From the NCBI GenBank assembly GCA_038207585.1, contig JBBQZP010000052.1:1-18489 (forward strand): a DNA stretch of 18,489 bases, given 5' to 3'. Positions 1 to 8,500 of this stretch are shown here, one piece after another. How positions within the stretch are numbered: the first letter of the stretch is position 1; each line of letters starts with the position of its first letter. Made by a program: the position numbers and the translations under genes. The stretch is from JBBQZP01 sp038207585 (GTDB lineage: Bacteria > Pseudomonadota > Alphaproteobacteria > Rhodobacterales > Rhodobacteraceae). The notes under the pieces were generated by a model. It was not told the origin of the DNA. It was given only the letters and a program-made list of their open reading frames with translations, and ran no database searches.

Positions 1-860
1 AAAATGACCGTGCAAACACTACATCTTGTGGCGTTGTGACTGTATTCTCAGCATTCCCGATCATGCCATTGTCCGTTCCCGCATGATCCGAAAGTTTCTC
101 ATGCTCTTAATATAAAAGAAAATTTTTCGGGGTGCGGAAGCGTCCCCCATCAGGTGTCGAGTCTGGGTGCACAATTTTTCGGCGCGCCGTGGATTGGCTA
201 GATATGCCGTTTGAAGAAAGTTATGTAACGATCCGAATGGTTCAGCGTTTTGTGGTCAATCAACTCAATAGTATAGCAAATGTAGATTCTCCCCTAAATT
301 TGGGGATGCTTGGCGCATCGAACACTTTGTTTGGGTGCCAGACCTTGCGAACAGTACGCTCATGGCTCCTGTTGCCAGTTTATATTGAAGCTACCGGCGC
401 GGCAATGTCTGACCGCGATGACAAGCAGTACTGCCGCCCAATTCTCTGGGTCATACCGGAAGTTGGATGGCGAAGCTGACTTCGACATTGAGCGCTGATT
501 TTAAGCTATAGTTCTCGACCCCGATGGTTACGGCCGCCATGTTGCAGACAGTCCCTTCTCTAGAGGATTCCAGCGTCGCCGAATCAATCGTCCATCGCGT
601 CTGCCGATGACGTGCAGGAGACGCAATTTTATATGTAATACATTGAAAACGCCAATTTATATATTCTTTTGCAGAGCGTTCAAACTGCTTTGTAGGTATA
701 CGCAACAGCCTACGATGACCGACACACGGGCAGAACGACCTATACGAGGGCAGTATGGCGACATCGAATTTTCTTGCCATGGTTGCTTGACAAGCATTAT
801 GATACAACCCTTAGGTGTTAAAATGGATTAGTTGCATTGGCCGGGCGTGCAGGGGCGAAT
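1..860. other. AT-richer stretch without a recognisable gene
   Basis: I see no convincing gene in these 860 bases. The open frames here (for example 132-479 on plus and 451-807 on minus) lack a ribosome binding site, and their translations do not look like any family I know. The base composition is visibly richer in A and T than the genes that follow. The ten-base word AATTTTTCGG occurs twice, at 121-130 and 173-182. A TTGACA hexamer at 787-792 could be a -35 box for the small gene starting at 861, but no good -10 box lies at the right spacing. The stretch is best read as decayed or intergenic DNA. Confidence 0.5.
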
Positions 861-1067
861 ATGAACAAACGTCGACCAACGGTTCTACCAATCGCGAGTC
901 TGGTGATTTTGGTTACGTCCTGCACTTTCACCGCGATTCTGTATGCTTATGGATTTTCTGCAGTGTTCGGATATCCATTCGGATACGCCTTTTTCATAGG
1001 CGCGGCACTTGTTGGCGCCTTCGCGGGCCTCGTTGTCTCTACATTATCAAGAGAGGACATGCCTTGA
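861..1067 (+). CDS. small two-helix membrane protein, unknown function
   Basis: This encodes a 68-residue protein starting MNKRRPTVLP. A short basic N-terminus is followed by two hydrophobic stretches: roughly residues 9-35, rich in V, L, I and A, and 36-61, with Gly/Ala-rich FFIGAALVGAFAGLVV. That suggests two transmembrane segments with a short charged tail. I chose the ATG at 861 because the purine-rich AGGGGCG sits just upstream at a workable distance; the frame itself stays open upstream to another ATG at 837. No catalytic motif or known family was recognised. The neighbours are mobile-element remnants, so it may be a cargo or orphan gene. It could also be a chance frame, though the clear two-helix pattern and the ribosome binding site argue for a real gene. 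Confidence 0.45.
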   Translation: MNKRRPTVLPIASLVILVTSCTFTAILYAYGFSAVFGYPFGYAFFIGAALVGAFAGLVVSTLSREDMP

Positions 1068-1107
1068 GGAAGTGCCATCTCTAAGAAGCCTCGTAGTTTC
1101 CCTGCGC

Positions 1108-1251
1108 GCGCCGCGCCGCCGTTGCGCCTCGGCAATGCGCGCCCGTCCCGCTTTGGATTTCGGCCCAGTGCTTTTGCCACCGTGAAACTTGCAGCGCGCT
1201 TTGCCGGGTTCTGACAGCAAACGGCAGGGCGCGCCGTTGCGGGTGGTCGCG
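1108..1251 (-). pseudogene. fragment of HGGKSTGPK-type mobile-element protein
   Basis: Read on the minus strand, this stretch encodes a run containing RNGAPCRL, then KARCKFHGGKSTGPKSKAGRARIAEAQRRR. The Cys-containing start, the CKFHGG motif, STGPK and the GRARIAEAQRRR helix are, from memory, typical of a short protein found in many alphaproteobacterial prophages and integrated elements. Its function is not known to me. The fragment has an in-frame TAG directly before the conserved part (1252-1254), and the usual Trp after the last Arg run is replaced by Gly. It therefore lacks its start and has a garbled end. It abuts an IS3-family remnant on its 5' side, which may have destroyed it. Confidence 0.6.
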
Positions 1252-1262
1252 CTACTTTTCAG

Positions 1263-1590
1263 GTGGTCCTGTCGATCTCATCGAAGATCGGCTGCGCACC
1301 GCAGACCATGAATGACGGGGTCAACAAGGCCGAGGTCAATAATGGCAAGCGCCCGGGCGTCTACAGCGAAATGGCCGAGCGCATGAAGGCGTTGGAACGC
1401 GAGAACCGAGAGCTGCGCCAAGCGAACGAGGAATTTCGGAAGGCTTCCGCGTAATTTGCGATGGCGGAATTCGGTCGCCGGTCGAAGTGGTGTTCGAATT
1501 GATTGATGACCATCGCGGTGCGCATGGGGTCGAACCGATCTGCGAGATGCTGGTACGCACACTTGGCCCCTATCGACGTCCAAAATTGAC
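1263..1590 (+). pseudogene. decayed IS3-family transposase (OrfA end, OrfB start)
   Basis: The translated frame contains SSKIGC, then KALERENRELRQANEEFRKASA, the leucine-zipper end of IS3-family OrfA proteins. A TAA interrupts where YFA usually follows. The reading then goes on as FAMAEFGRRS and, after a frameshift near 1488, as a stretch with FELIDDHRGAHGVEPICEML, which is the start of OrfB. After that the similarity stops, so the DDE catalytic domain is gone. The 5' half of OrfA with its helix-turn-helix is also missing. I could not find terminal inverted repeats. It is a dead insertion-sequence fragment lying between mobile-element remnants. Confidence 0.75.
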
Positions 1591-1655
1591 CTCTCTCTAT
1601 GCTGCGAGATCAGGGACTAAGCCTACAGAACTTATCATGTTGTGACGGCGGCTCT

Positions 1656-2372
1656 TCAGCCCGTCGAATTTGTATTCCCTCCAGTTCCTTCCAACCTCCC
1701 CAACAAATTCCGCACATTCGACACCTGCCACTGCCCTCCGCGCCGGGTCTGCATGCCTCGCGCGTTGAGTTCCGCGGCAATCGCCCGCAGCGACGAATGC
1801 CCAGCAGCCTGAATGTCAGCGATGACCGGGGCAAGGTCTTGAGCGAACCGGCCCGCATTGCCTGCCACCGCCTCTCTTAGCGCCACACCGCCCTTCCCCG
1901 CCCGCCTGAGCGCATCTGCGCCATTGGGGTTGCCCAGCTTCACACCGCGCGCCTTGGCCACCGCCAGCGCCTCCTTGGTGCGGCGTGAGATCGCCTCGCG
2001 TTCGGACTGCGCCACCAGCGCCATGATGCCGACGGTCAGATCATTGGCTTCGGGCATGTCCACTGCGAGGAACCGCACGCCACTGTCACGCAGGGTCAGC
2101 AGGAAGGCTGCGTTTCGGCTCAGGCGGTCGAGCTTGGCGATGACCAGCGTTGCACCGGTCACGCGCGCCAAGTGGAGCGCCTTGGTCAGTTCGGGGCGTT
2201 TGGCGGTCTTGCCGCTTTCCACCTCGGTGAACCGCCCCAGAACTTCTGCACCGCGCGCCGCTGCAAAAGCATCAATGCTGCCGCGCTGCGCCTCAAGCCC
2301 CAGCCCCGACTGGCCCTGCCGCGCAGTCGAGACGCGTTCATAGGCGACAAAGCGGGTGGCGGTTGCTGTCAT
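1656..2372 (-). CDS. serine recombinase, resolvase/invertase family
   Basis: This 238-residue protein is a site-specific recombinase acting on DNA through a 5'-phosphoserine link. The N-terminal resolvase domain (residues about 6-145) has YERVST with the catalytic Ser at about residue 15, LAKLDRLSRN-type Arg/Asp residues near 85-95, and the long helix around AQSEREAISRRTKEAL. The C-terminal part holds a recombinase-type HTH with SLRAIAAELNARGM and QWQVSNVRNLL. The size is slightly above Tn3-type resolvases. I chose the ATG at 2372 because it matches the usual protein start; a TTG at 2387 would add five residues, and neither has a strong ribosome binding site. It lies downstream of the terminase small subunit, where a large terminase would be expected. 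It could serve element resolution, inversion or integration. Confidence 0.9.
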   Translation of the reverse strand: MTATATRFVAYERVSTARQGQSGLGLEAQRGSIDAFAAARGAEVLGRFTEVESGKTAKRPELTKALHLARVTGATLVIAKLDRLSRNAAFLLTLRDSGVRFLAVDMPEANDLTVGIMALVAQSEREAISRRTKEALAVAKARGVKLGNPNGADALRRAGKGGVALREAVAGNAGRFAQDLAPVIADIQAAGHSSLRAIAAELNARGMQTRRGGQWQVSNVRNLLGRLEGTGGNTNSTG

Positions 2373-2390
2373 GGCCGGGGTGTTCAAACC

Positions 2391-2410
2391 TGCGTAACGT
2401 TCGTTGCGCA
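2391..2410. promoter_or_regulatory. imperfect palindrome upstream of serine recombinase
   Basis: The 20 bases from TGCGTAACG to CGTTGCGCA match their own reverse complement at 16 of 20 positions. They sit just upstream of the recombinase start. Resolvases commonly bind and recombine at sites upstream of their own gene, so this is a candidate subsite or operator. The assignment is inference from symmetry and position only. Confidence 0.35.
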
Positions 2411-2458
2411 GATGTGTACGGGGTCTCGGGTGACTAGTGTAGCGCCAAGCCGTTGTTT

Positions 2459-3034
2459 TTACAGCTCGCCGTCAAGATCATAGATCTGCCCGCCCAATCG
2501 CAGGATCGTCTCTTCGGATTGGGTTGAGACCTTTCCATCCGTGCAGCGGAACAGAACGCCATCACCCGGCCGGTCGCCATACACCGTGCGGAACACGATC
2601 TCGGGCTGCATCGGGCCTGCGGTAAGTGCGGCGACGCGGGATCGCGAGGCAGGCGTCAGCCCAAGCTCGGTCATGAACCGGCTCATCAGTTCCATCTGCT
2701 TGTTGACCACCGACAGCCACGGCGATTGCTGCACATAGCCGGACGGCGTTTTCAGAAGGAGCGGCGACTGCTTGAGCTTTTCTTCTGCCTCAACCCATCG
2801 CCCATAGGCCTGGCAATAGGCAGCAAGGGCCGCGCGGTCCGCCATCGTGACCACACCCATGCCGTGAAGCACGGGGCCCAGCCGGTCCCATTCCCGCGCG
2901 GCCTCATCGGACAGATGCGGCGGGCAGTCTGGCATGCCGTCGGGTGGCTGGGGTTCGGCCGCATTGAACCCGCGCTTGCCGGGATTGCCATCCAGCTTCC
3001 GGATGGCCGTGGGTTTGGGGATGCGCCCCCGCAT
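2459..3034 (-). CDS. phage terminase small subunit, P27 family
   Basis: This 191-residue protein would recognise phage DNA and hand it to the large terminase for packaging. The start RGRIPKPTAIRKLDGNPGK is the hallmark of the P27 family, followed by a Pro-rich linker and CPPHLSDEAAREWDRLGPVL. Further on come DRAALAAYCQAYGRW and a helix ending in FMTELGLTPASRSRV. A tail of about 50 residues (from about 142) follows the conserved part; it ends in IYDLDGEL and I do not recognise it. The ATG overlaps the TGA of the upstream HTH gene as TGATG, which implies coupled translation. The usual partner, the large terminase, does not follow: after 71 bases comes a serine recombinase. Confidence 0.9.
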   Translation of the reverse strand: MRGRIPKPTAIRKLDGNPGKRGFNAAEPQPPDGMPDCPPHLSDEAAREWDRLGPVLHGMGVVTMADRAALAAYCQAYGRWVEAEEKLKQSPLLLKTPSGYVQQSPWLSVVNKQMELMSRFMTELGLTPASRSRVAALTAGPMQPEIVFRTVYGDRPGDGVLFRCTDGKVSTQSEETILRLGGQIYDLDGEL

Positions 3035-3519
3035 CAGACGGTGTCTTCCCGCTCCGGCGCGCCGCTTTCGTCACCCGAGCGTTCAATAACCCCATCCGGC
3101 AGGGTTCGCCCGATCAGCGGCGCGGTGGCCTCATAGCGTTCTGCGATCCCGTCCAGGAATGCCTTCAGCCGCGCGCTGGCATCACTGGGGCCGCCAACCT
3201 CGACCGGGCCACCCTCCGGACCGCTGTGTTCGATGTGCGTCGTCTCGCGCCATCCGGCCTGGGTCTTCAGAAAGAAGATCATCGACGTGGTATCGCCGCC
3301 CCGCGCCTTGGCAATCAGGCTTTGCGCAATGGCGCCGATAGCACGCGCCTTGCCCTTTTTATACCGTGCTGCAATCTCCTCGTCCCGGTCCATCAGGGAA
3401 AAGAACGTCCTGCGCCCGATGCCAAAGTAATCCGCCATCTGCGCCACCGTCAGCACCGCCGCCAAGGTTTCGACCTCGGCCGTCTGTGCCGGGGTCAGGT
3501 TCTTGAAGGGCCGCCCCAT
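3034..3519 (-). CDS. phage-type helix-turn-helix protein of the packaging module
   Basis: This 161-residue protein begins MGRPFKNLTPAQTAEVETLAA and has a clear helix-turn-helix, AQMADYFGIGRRTFFSLM, at about residues 27-45. A helical segment with YKKGKARAIGAIAQSLI and a FFLKTQAGWRET motif come next. HTH followed by KTQ.GWRE is common in small phage proteins that act like terminase small subunits or packaging regulators. The remaining third is acidic and Gly/Pro rich and probably disordered. It overlaps both neighbours by TGATG junctions: the methyltransferase upstream and the P27 gene downstream. A GTG three bases upstream is an alternative start. The sequence does not show whether it binds DNA for packaging or for regulation. 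Confidence 0.7.
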   Translation of the reverse strand: MGRPFKNLTPAQTAEVETLAAVLTVAQMADYFGIGRRTFFSLMDRDEEIAARYKKGKARAIGAIAQSLIAKARGGDTTSMIFFLKTQAGWRETTHIEHSGPEGGPVEVGGPSDASARLKAFLDGIAERYEATAPLIGRTLPDGVIERSGDESGAPEREDTV

Positions 3520-4826
3520 CACGCAGCCTCAGTTGTCTGGCGGATGGTGGCGGTTTCGCTGAAGGTGGCAGCGGTGCTGTCCCCTGCCCCCTCCAGCACC
3601 GCGTCCTTGCCGGTGAAGGCCTGCCACCGCAGAACTGCCACATCGACATAGGCCGGGTCCAACTCCATGGCACAGCACACCCGCCCCGTCGTCTCGGCTG
3701 CAATGATGCCGGTCCCCGACCCCGAGAACGGCTCGTACACCGCCTGCCCCGGACTTGCGTTGTTCAGCATCGGCCGGCGCATGCATTCGACCGGCTTTTG
3801 TGTGCCGTGCACGGTTTGGGCATCCTGATCCCGGCTGGGGATCTGCCAGAGCGTTGTCTGTTTGCGATCGCCGTTCCAATGGCCTTTGGTCTTTTGGCGC
3901 ACGGCATACCAGCAGGGCTCATGCTGCCAGTGATAATCGCCCCGGCTCAGCACCAGTCGTTCCTTGGCCCAGATGATCTGCGAGCGCACGTCAAAGCCGC
4001 AGGCGGCAAGGCTGTCGGCAACGGTGGTGGCATGCAGCGCGCCGTGCCAGACATAGGCCACATCACCGGGGAATAGCGCCCAGGCCTCGCGCCAGTCAGC
4101 GCGATCATCATTCATCACCTTGCCGGTGCGTTTTGTCTCCGACGCCCCTGCCCTGTTGCGCCAGTCCGGATCGTAGCTCACGCCGTAGGGAGGATCCGTG
4201 ACCATCAGATGCGGGCGCACCCCTGTCAACAGACGGGACACATCATCGGGCTCCGTGGCACTGCCACACAGCAACCGGTGCGGCCCCATCACCCAGAGAT
4301 CACCCGGCTTTGAGACCGGCACCGTCGGTACATCAGGCACATCCTCCTCCCGCGGATCGGCCTGCCCGGCCTGCAGCAGCGTGTCGATCTCACGGGGATC
4401 AAAACCAAGTGTGGCAAGATCAATCCCAAGCTCTGCCAGATCGCCCACCTCCATCGCCAGCATGTCCTTGTCCCACCCGGCCTGCAGCGCCAACTGATTG
4501 TCCGCCAGCACGTAAGCCCGCTTTTGCGCCGCGCTCAGATGCGCAAGCTCAATCACCGGCACCGAAGCCAGACCAAGCTGCCGCGCCGCCAGCACCCGGC
4601 CATGCCCCGCGATGATGCCGTTCGCGCCGTCCACCAGCACCGGATTGGTAAAGCCGTATTCCCGGATCGAGCCTGAAATCAACGCCACCTGTGCAGCGCT
4701 GTGGGTGCGGGCATTGCGGGCATAGGGGATCAGATCGCTGATCGGGCGATAGGTCAGTTGCAGGCCGTCGGGGCCCGCAGGAACTGCGCCAGATGCCGTC
4801 GTTTCTTGCGAATGGTCCAAACCCAT
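3519..4826 (-). CDS. ParB-domain DNA methyltransferase (N6-adenine type)
   Basis: This is a 435-residue fusion. Residues about 26-117 form a ParB/Srx-like nuclease-fold domain with NARTHS, IREYGFTNPVLVD and IIAGHGRVLAARQLG. Residues about 172-410 are a class beta DNA methyltransferase: the catalytic motif DPPY at 211-214 comes before the SAM-binding FSGSGTG at 367-373, and GTQKPVE lies at 341-347. DPPY favours N6-adenine methylation of DNA. Such ParB-methylase fusions often head phage packaging modules, where they mark phage DNA against host restriction or regulate packaging. It is first in a run of three overlapping genes. The ATG at 4826 has a GGGA about nine bases upstream. The recognition site cannot be read from the sequence. 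Confidence 0.92.
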   Translation of the reverse strand: MGLDHSQETTASGAVPAGPDGLQLTYRPISDLIPYARNARTHSAAQVALISGSIREYGFTNPVLVDGANGIIAGHGRVLAARQLGLASVPVIELAHLSAAQKRAYVLADNQLALQAGWDKDMLAMEVGDLAELGIDLATLGFDPREIDTLLQAGQADPREEDVPDVPTVPVSKPGDLWVMGPHRLLCGSATEPDDVSRLLTGVRPHLMVTDPPYGVSYDPDWRNRAGASETKRTGKVMNDDRADWREAWALFPGDVAYVWHGALHATTVADSLAACGFDVRSQIIWAKERLVLSRGDYHWQHEPCWYAVRQKTKGHWNGDRKQTTLWQIPSRDQDAQTVHGTQKPVECMRRPMLNNASPGQAVYEPFSGSGTGIIAAETTGRVCCAMELDPAYVDVAVLRWQAFTGKDAVLEGAGDSTAATFSETATIRQTTEAA

Positions 4827-5030
4827 GCTGCTGATCCCGCCCTACCCCCGCCCCGCCGAATTCGCGGGCGCGCCTGCCTCGTTCGGGCAGTATAGCAGGA
4901 TGGTAAATCATTGTAATCATGACGTTAATACGCATACCCGCGCAGGAGCGCGCAAATGCCGACAGGCAGCGGCGGTTGGCAGAAACTTGTCGGGATATCG
5001 GCAACGTCCGCAATGTGGACAAAGCGGTCG

Positions 5031-5058
5031 TTGGCCGATCCCAAATTTGTGTTAAGAT
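5031..5058 (+). promoter_or_regulatory. candidate sigma-70-type promoter of the GFA gene
   Basis: TTGGCC at 5031-5036 and TAAGAT at 5053-5058 are separated by 16 bases; each matches four of six consensus positions. Transcription would start near 5065, about 24 bases before the ATG at 5089. This supports independent expression of the gene against the direction of the surrounding phage-like genes. Confidence 0.4.
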
Positions 5059-5088
5059 AGATTGAAGACTTGCCATTTGGGGACGCGA

Positions 5089-5421
5089 ATGTCGCAAAGC
5101 CTGATATGTGGTCGCTGTGATTGCGGCGCTGTGTCGATCACCATTCCCGAGCTGCCTGAGAACATGAATGCCTGTCCCTGCGCGTTCTGTTCGAGGGTAG
5201 GTGCCCATTGGGGATACTTCCCTCAGGGATCGGTTATCATCGAAGGAAAGACGGATACCTACCGACGAGCATCACGCATCCTGGAATTTCACCGCTGCGC
5301 AGCCTGTGGCGTTGTCACCCACTGGATTGATCCGGAGGGCCGAGTGCCGCACTTGGGCGCAAACATGCGAAACTTCGACACGGAAACGGTTGCAGGAGTG
5401 CCAGTCGTCGTCGAGCCCTGA
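5089..5421 (+). CDS. GFA/CENP-V-family zinc-binding protein
   Basis: This is a 110-residue protein of the GFA family, zinc-binding beta proteins named after glutathione-dependent formaldehyde-activating enzyme; most members have no proven reaction. The Cys pattern fits: CGRCDCG at residues 7-13, CPCAFC at 29-34 and CAAC at 70-73, giving two zinc sites. HWGYF and GANMRNFD in between are family-like. I chose ATG 5089 over the upstream ATG 5062 because GGGGAC precedes it closely and the protein begins there in relatives. It runs opposite to the surrounding phage genes and has its own candidate promoter, which fits a cargo gene. Whether it handles formaldehyde, another thiol adduct or something else is unknown. 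Confidence 0.88.
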   Translation: MSQSLICGRCDCGAVSITIPELPENMNACPCAFCSRVGAHWGYFPQGSVIIEGKTDTYRRASRILEFHRCAACGVVTHWIDPEGRVPHLGANMRNFDTETVAGVPVVVEP

Positions 5422-5513
5422 CTTGGCAGTTGCTAAAGGGCTCAAAGCTGACTGTGGCCGCATGATGGTCGAATGACCCATCCCTGATCTGCCGTGCTCT
5501 TTCAGCATCTCTC

Positions 5514-8500
5514 CTACACCCGCCACTCCGCCAACCCACCCAGTGCCCGCTCCAGCCGAGCGCGGATGGCATCCGCCTCACCGTCAAGCCAGTACGCGAT
5601 CTGCCAGGATCGACCACGCCCTGACCGTCGGTAGGCCGCTGATTTAAGCGTCATTCCCCTATAAGAATTACATATAGGGTTTTGACGCTTAAATCCGATG
5701 CGTCGGAAGCTGCTGTCCGCGCCATCTGCGGAGTCGAACACCTTCGAATGCAACACGGCGGCATCGGCCGGGCTATCGACTGCAATGCCCGCCAGCAACA
5801 TGCGCTGCACAATGTCGGGCCTTGTGACATCCCATGCCACAACCTGCTCATGGATGAGCGGCAGCGCCACGTCGGCCAAAACGTGAACCTCCAGCGGATT
5901 GCCCGCTGTTCGGTTGACTCCCCTTCCCCGGCCGATGGCCTGCACGACCTCATCGTCGCAGATCGCAGCACGAAGCCCTTCGGCCCGACCGTCCGGATGG
6001 ATGAGGGTGTTGACCACCGCGTATGTATCTGACCGAAGATGCACAGCGCGCAGGTCCGGTTCATAGCGACCTTCCGGCAGATGATTGAACAAACTGGCAC
6101 AAAGCGGAGCCAGATCGTCGGTCGAGGGCAATGGCCGTCCGACCACGATCAGGAGGCCGACATCGCCGTATCCATCTAGGCCCGCGATCGCGTTAAAGTG
6201 GGCTGTCTCAACCCCTGGAATGCCTTGGAACGCGGCCTCGATTGCTAGGTAGGTCACGACCAGCGTTCGTTTTGGTGCCATGCGCCGCGCGCTCCAGCGG
6301 ACATGATCAACCACCTCGCGCAGCCGGTTTTGCCGCCTTGCCTGTTCTTCAATTGCCAAGCCAGGCGCGGAGCAAAGGCTGGACTTGCCAAACCGTCCGG
6401 CAAAGAGCGTGACCTGTTGGTGGTCTTGTGCCGCGTCGATGCGGGTTGTGACCAGTCCGGGCAGCAGGACCTGCGCCAGATCCGGCCGCAACGTGGCGTC
6501 CAGATGCAGGATCGGAATGGCCCTGAGCGACTCCGCAATGTGATGATGGCCGTAAATTGTGATCCGTCGCCGCCCGGTGTCTGGATCGGGGTCATGAATG
6601 CGCACCACCGGCGCGTCCGCCTCATTGGCGATGATTATGGCCAAGGCGCGCCACAGCGCCATCATGCGCCGGGCGATCTCGTTGCGTTTGACGGCCGCCG
6701 TCGCCGCCGTCCGGGCTCTTGGCTTCATGCCGGCATAAATGTTTGGATCAACAATGCAGCGTTCCTCAAGCGCGGCTGCCTCCTCGCACATCTCTGGAGC
6801 AAGTCCGCCCGAGACAAGCGCGGCGGCCCGCACCTGCCCGATGCCATTGCTGTCCAAAGCCGATGCCAACTGTCGTCGCAGCGCGGCAAGATCCGCGAGC
6901 CGACCCACAGTAATTGGATCCAATGTGTCAATTCCCTTCACGAGACCGACCGTGGGCAACACCTCGATCGGTGGTGCATCCACATCTTCATGCGATCGCT
7001 GCCAGCAGCCTTCGTCTATCACGATCAGACCGAAGGGATCACTTCCGGCTGCGGGTCCGGTGAAGAGCACATCATAGGGTGCCAGTACCACCGCTGCAGC
7101 CGTGACGTCGCGCTTGTTTTGCTGCTTCAGGCAACCATCATAATGCGGGCATTGCCACGTTTTGGAACTGTAGCAGACCGACCGGCCGATGCTCAGCGAC
7201 TCGCGCAGCGCCAGCTTCACCATCTCGCGGTCCAGGCACATTGGCGCGCGCGTGGCGGGATCTTTGCCATCATACCCGTGCAAGACGGCGACAGGACCGT
7301 CGGCTGTCTTTTTCCAGGCTGTGGCCGCTTCCTCCGCCAGCGCATGCGAGGGTGTCACGACAAGCACCCGGTGCGGCAGACCCTTGGCCTGCATGTCACG
7401 CTGCCAGGCGGCAATCAGATCGCGAGAGACTGCACTCTTGCCCAAACCGACCGTGGCATGAATACCAATGGTTGGCGGTGCCGCTGCGAGGTCGCCAGAC
7501 AACCAGTCCGACGCCGCTGCAAGGGCGTTCTCGATGGCGTCTCGTAGCCGCAGCCGGGCAACATCCGGGGGCAAGAGGTCACCGATGTCTTCGGGCTGAA
7601 CCTCCGCGCCGCCCCGATTTGGCAAGTGCCCTGATGCCCTCAGCTTTAGCTTGTCGCAGACCTTGCGCAAGGCGTGTGCGCGTGACCAAACCTGCCCGCT
7701 GTCCTGACGGGGTCGTGCAAGGTCGGTCGTTGCCACGAACCGGTCCCAGACCCGGTCCGCCAAGGTTTGTGGCTGGAGGTCCTGCCCTTGATCCACCGCA
7801 TCATGCACGGCGTGATAGGCAATGCTTGACAGCCAGCCATCGCGACCATCGCTGACCAGACCCTCTGCTGTGCGCGTTGGCCCATCGCTGTGGGGTGCGG
7901 CAGTGGGTCCTGTTTGCCGTGCCCGCGTGATCTGCGCCAGATGCCCGGTTTTGGCGGCAGCGAACGCCAAAAACCGCTGCAACGCCGCGTCATCGACCAG
8001 CGGCAACTGGTCCAGCGCCACATCGCACGGCGTCTCGCCTGTTACCCATTCATAGGGCTTTCCCGTCCCCGGCTGCAGCGCAAAGGCCACGAACTGCTGC
8101 CCCGACCCGAGGATTTCCACACCGGGGACAGCCATTTTGCGCATTGGTTCAAGCGTGCGGTAAATCAGTAGCCGTCGGGGCCAGCGCCCAATCCGCACCA
8201 GCGTTTGGCCAAGAATATCTTCGGCATGGGCGGCAACGTCATGCGCCAGACCCGGATCATCGAGATCAACATCGACCGCAACGAGATGCCCCGTCCGAAG
8301 GCCGATCCCCGCAGACCCAAACGTTTGCGACCAGTCATCAACTTGGGCTGCGTCGATCGTAACGCCCGACCACCGGGACGGCGCGGGGCGTTTGGTGCCG
8401 GGCAGAATGGGCAGGGGTTCGTAGCCATTGTCCAAAAGCCTGGCTGCCATTTGGGCGTATGTCGTCGTGCCAATGCCGACGAGGCCGCCACCGGCGACCG

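Noticed and set aside
132..807. Open frames of 115 and 118 codons on both strands
   Set aside because: No ribosome binding site, AT-rich surroundings and protein sequences without any recognisable pattern; treated as chance frames.
5651..7855. Long plus-strand frames (for example 414 codons at 6303-7547)
   Set aside because: They lie antisense to the prim-pol/helicase gene, whose motifs are clear in the minus frame; high GC produces long shadow frames.
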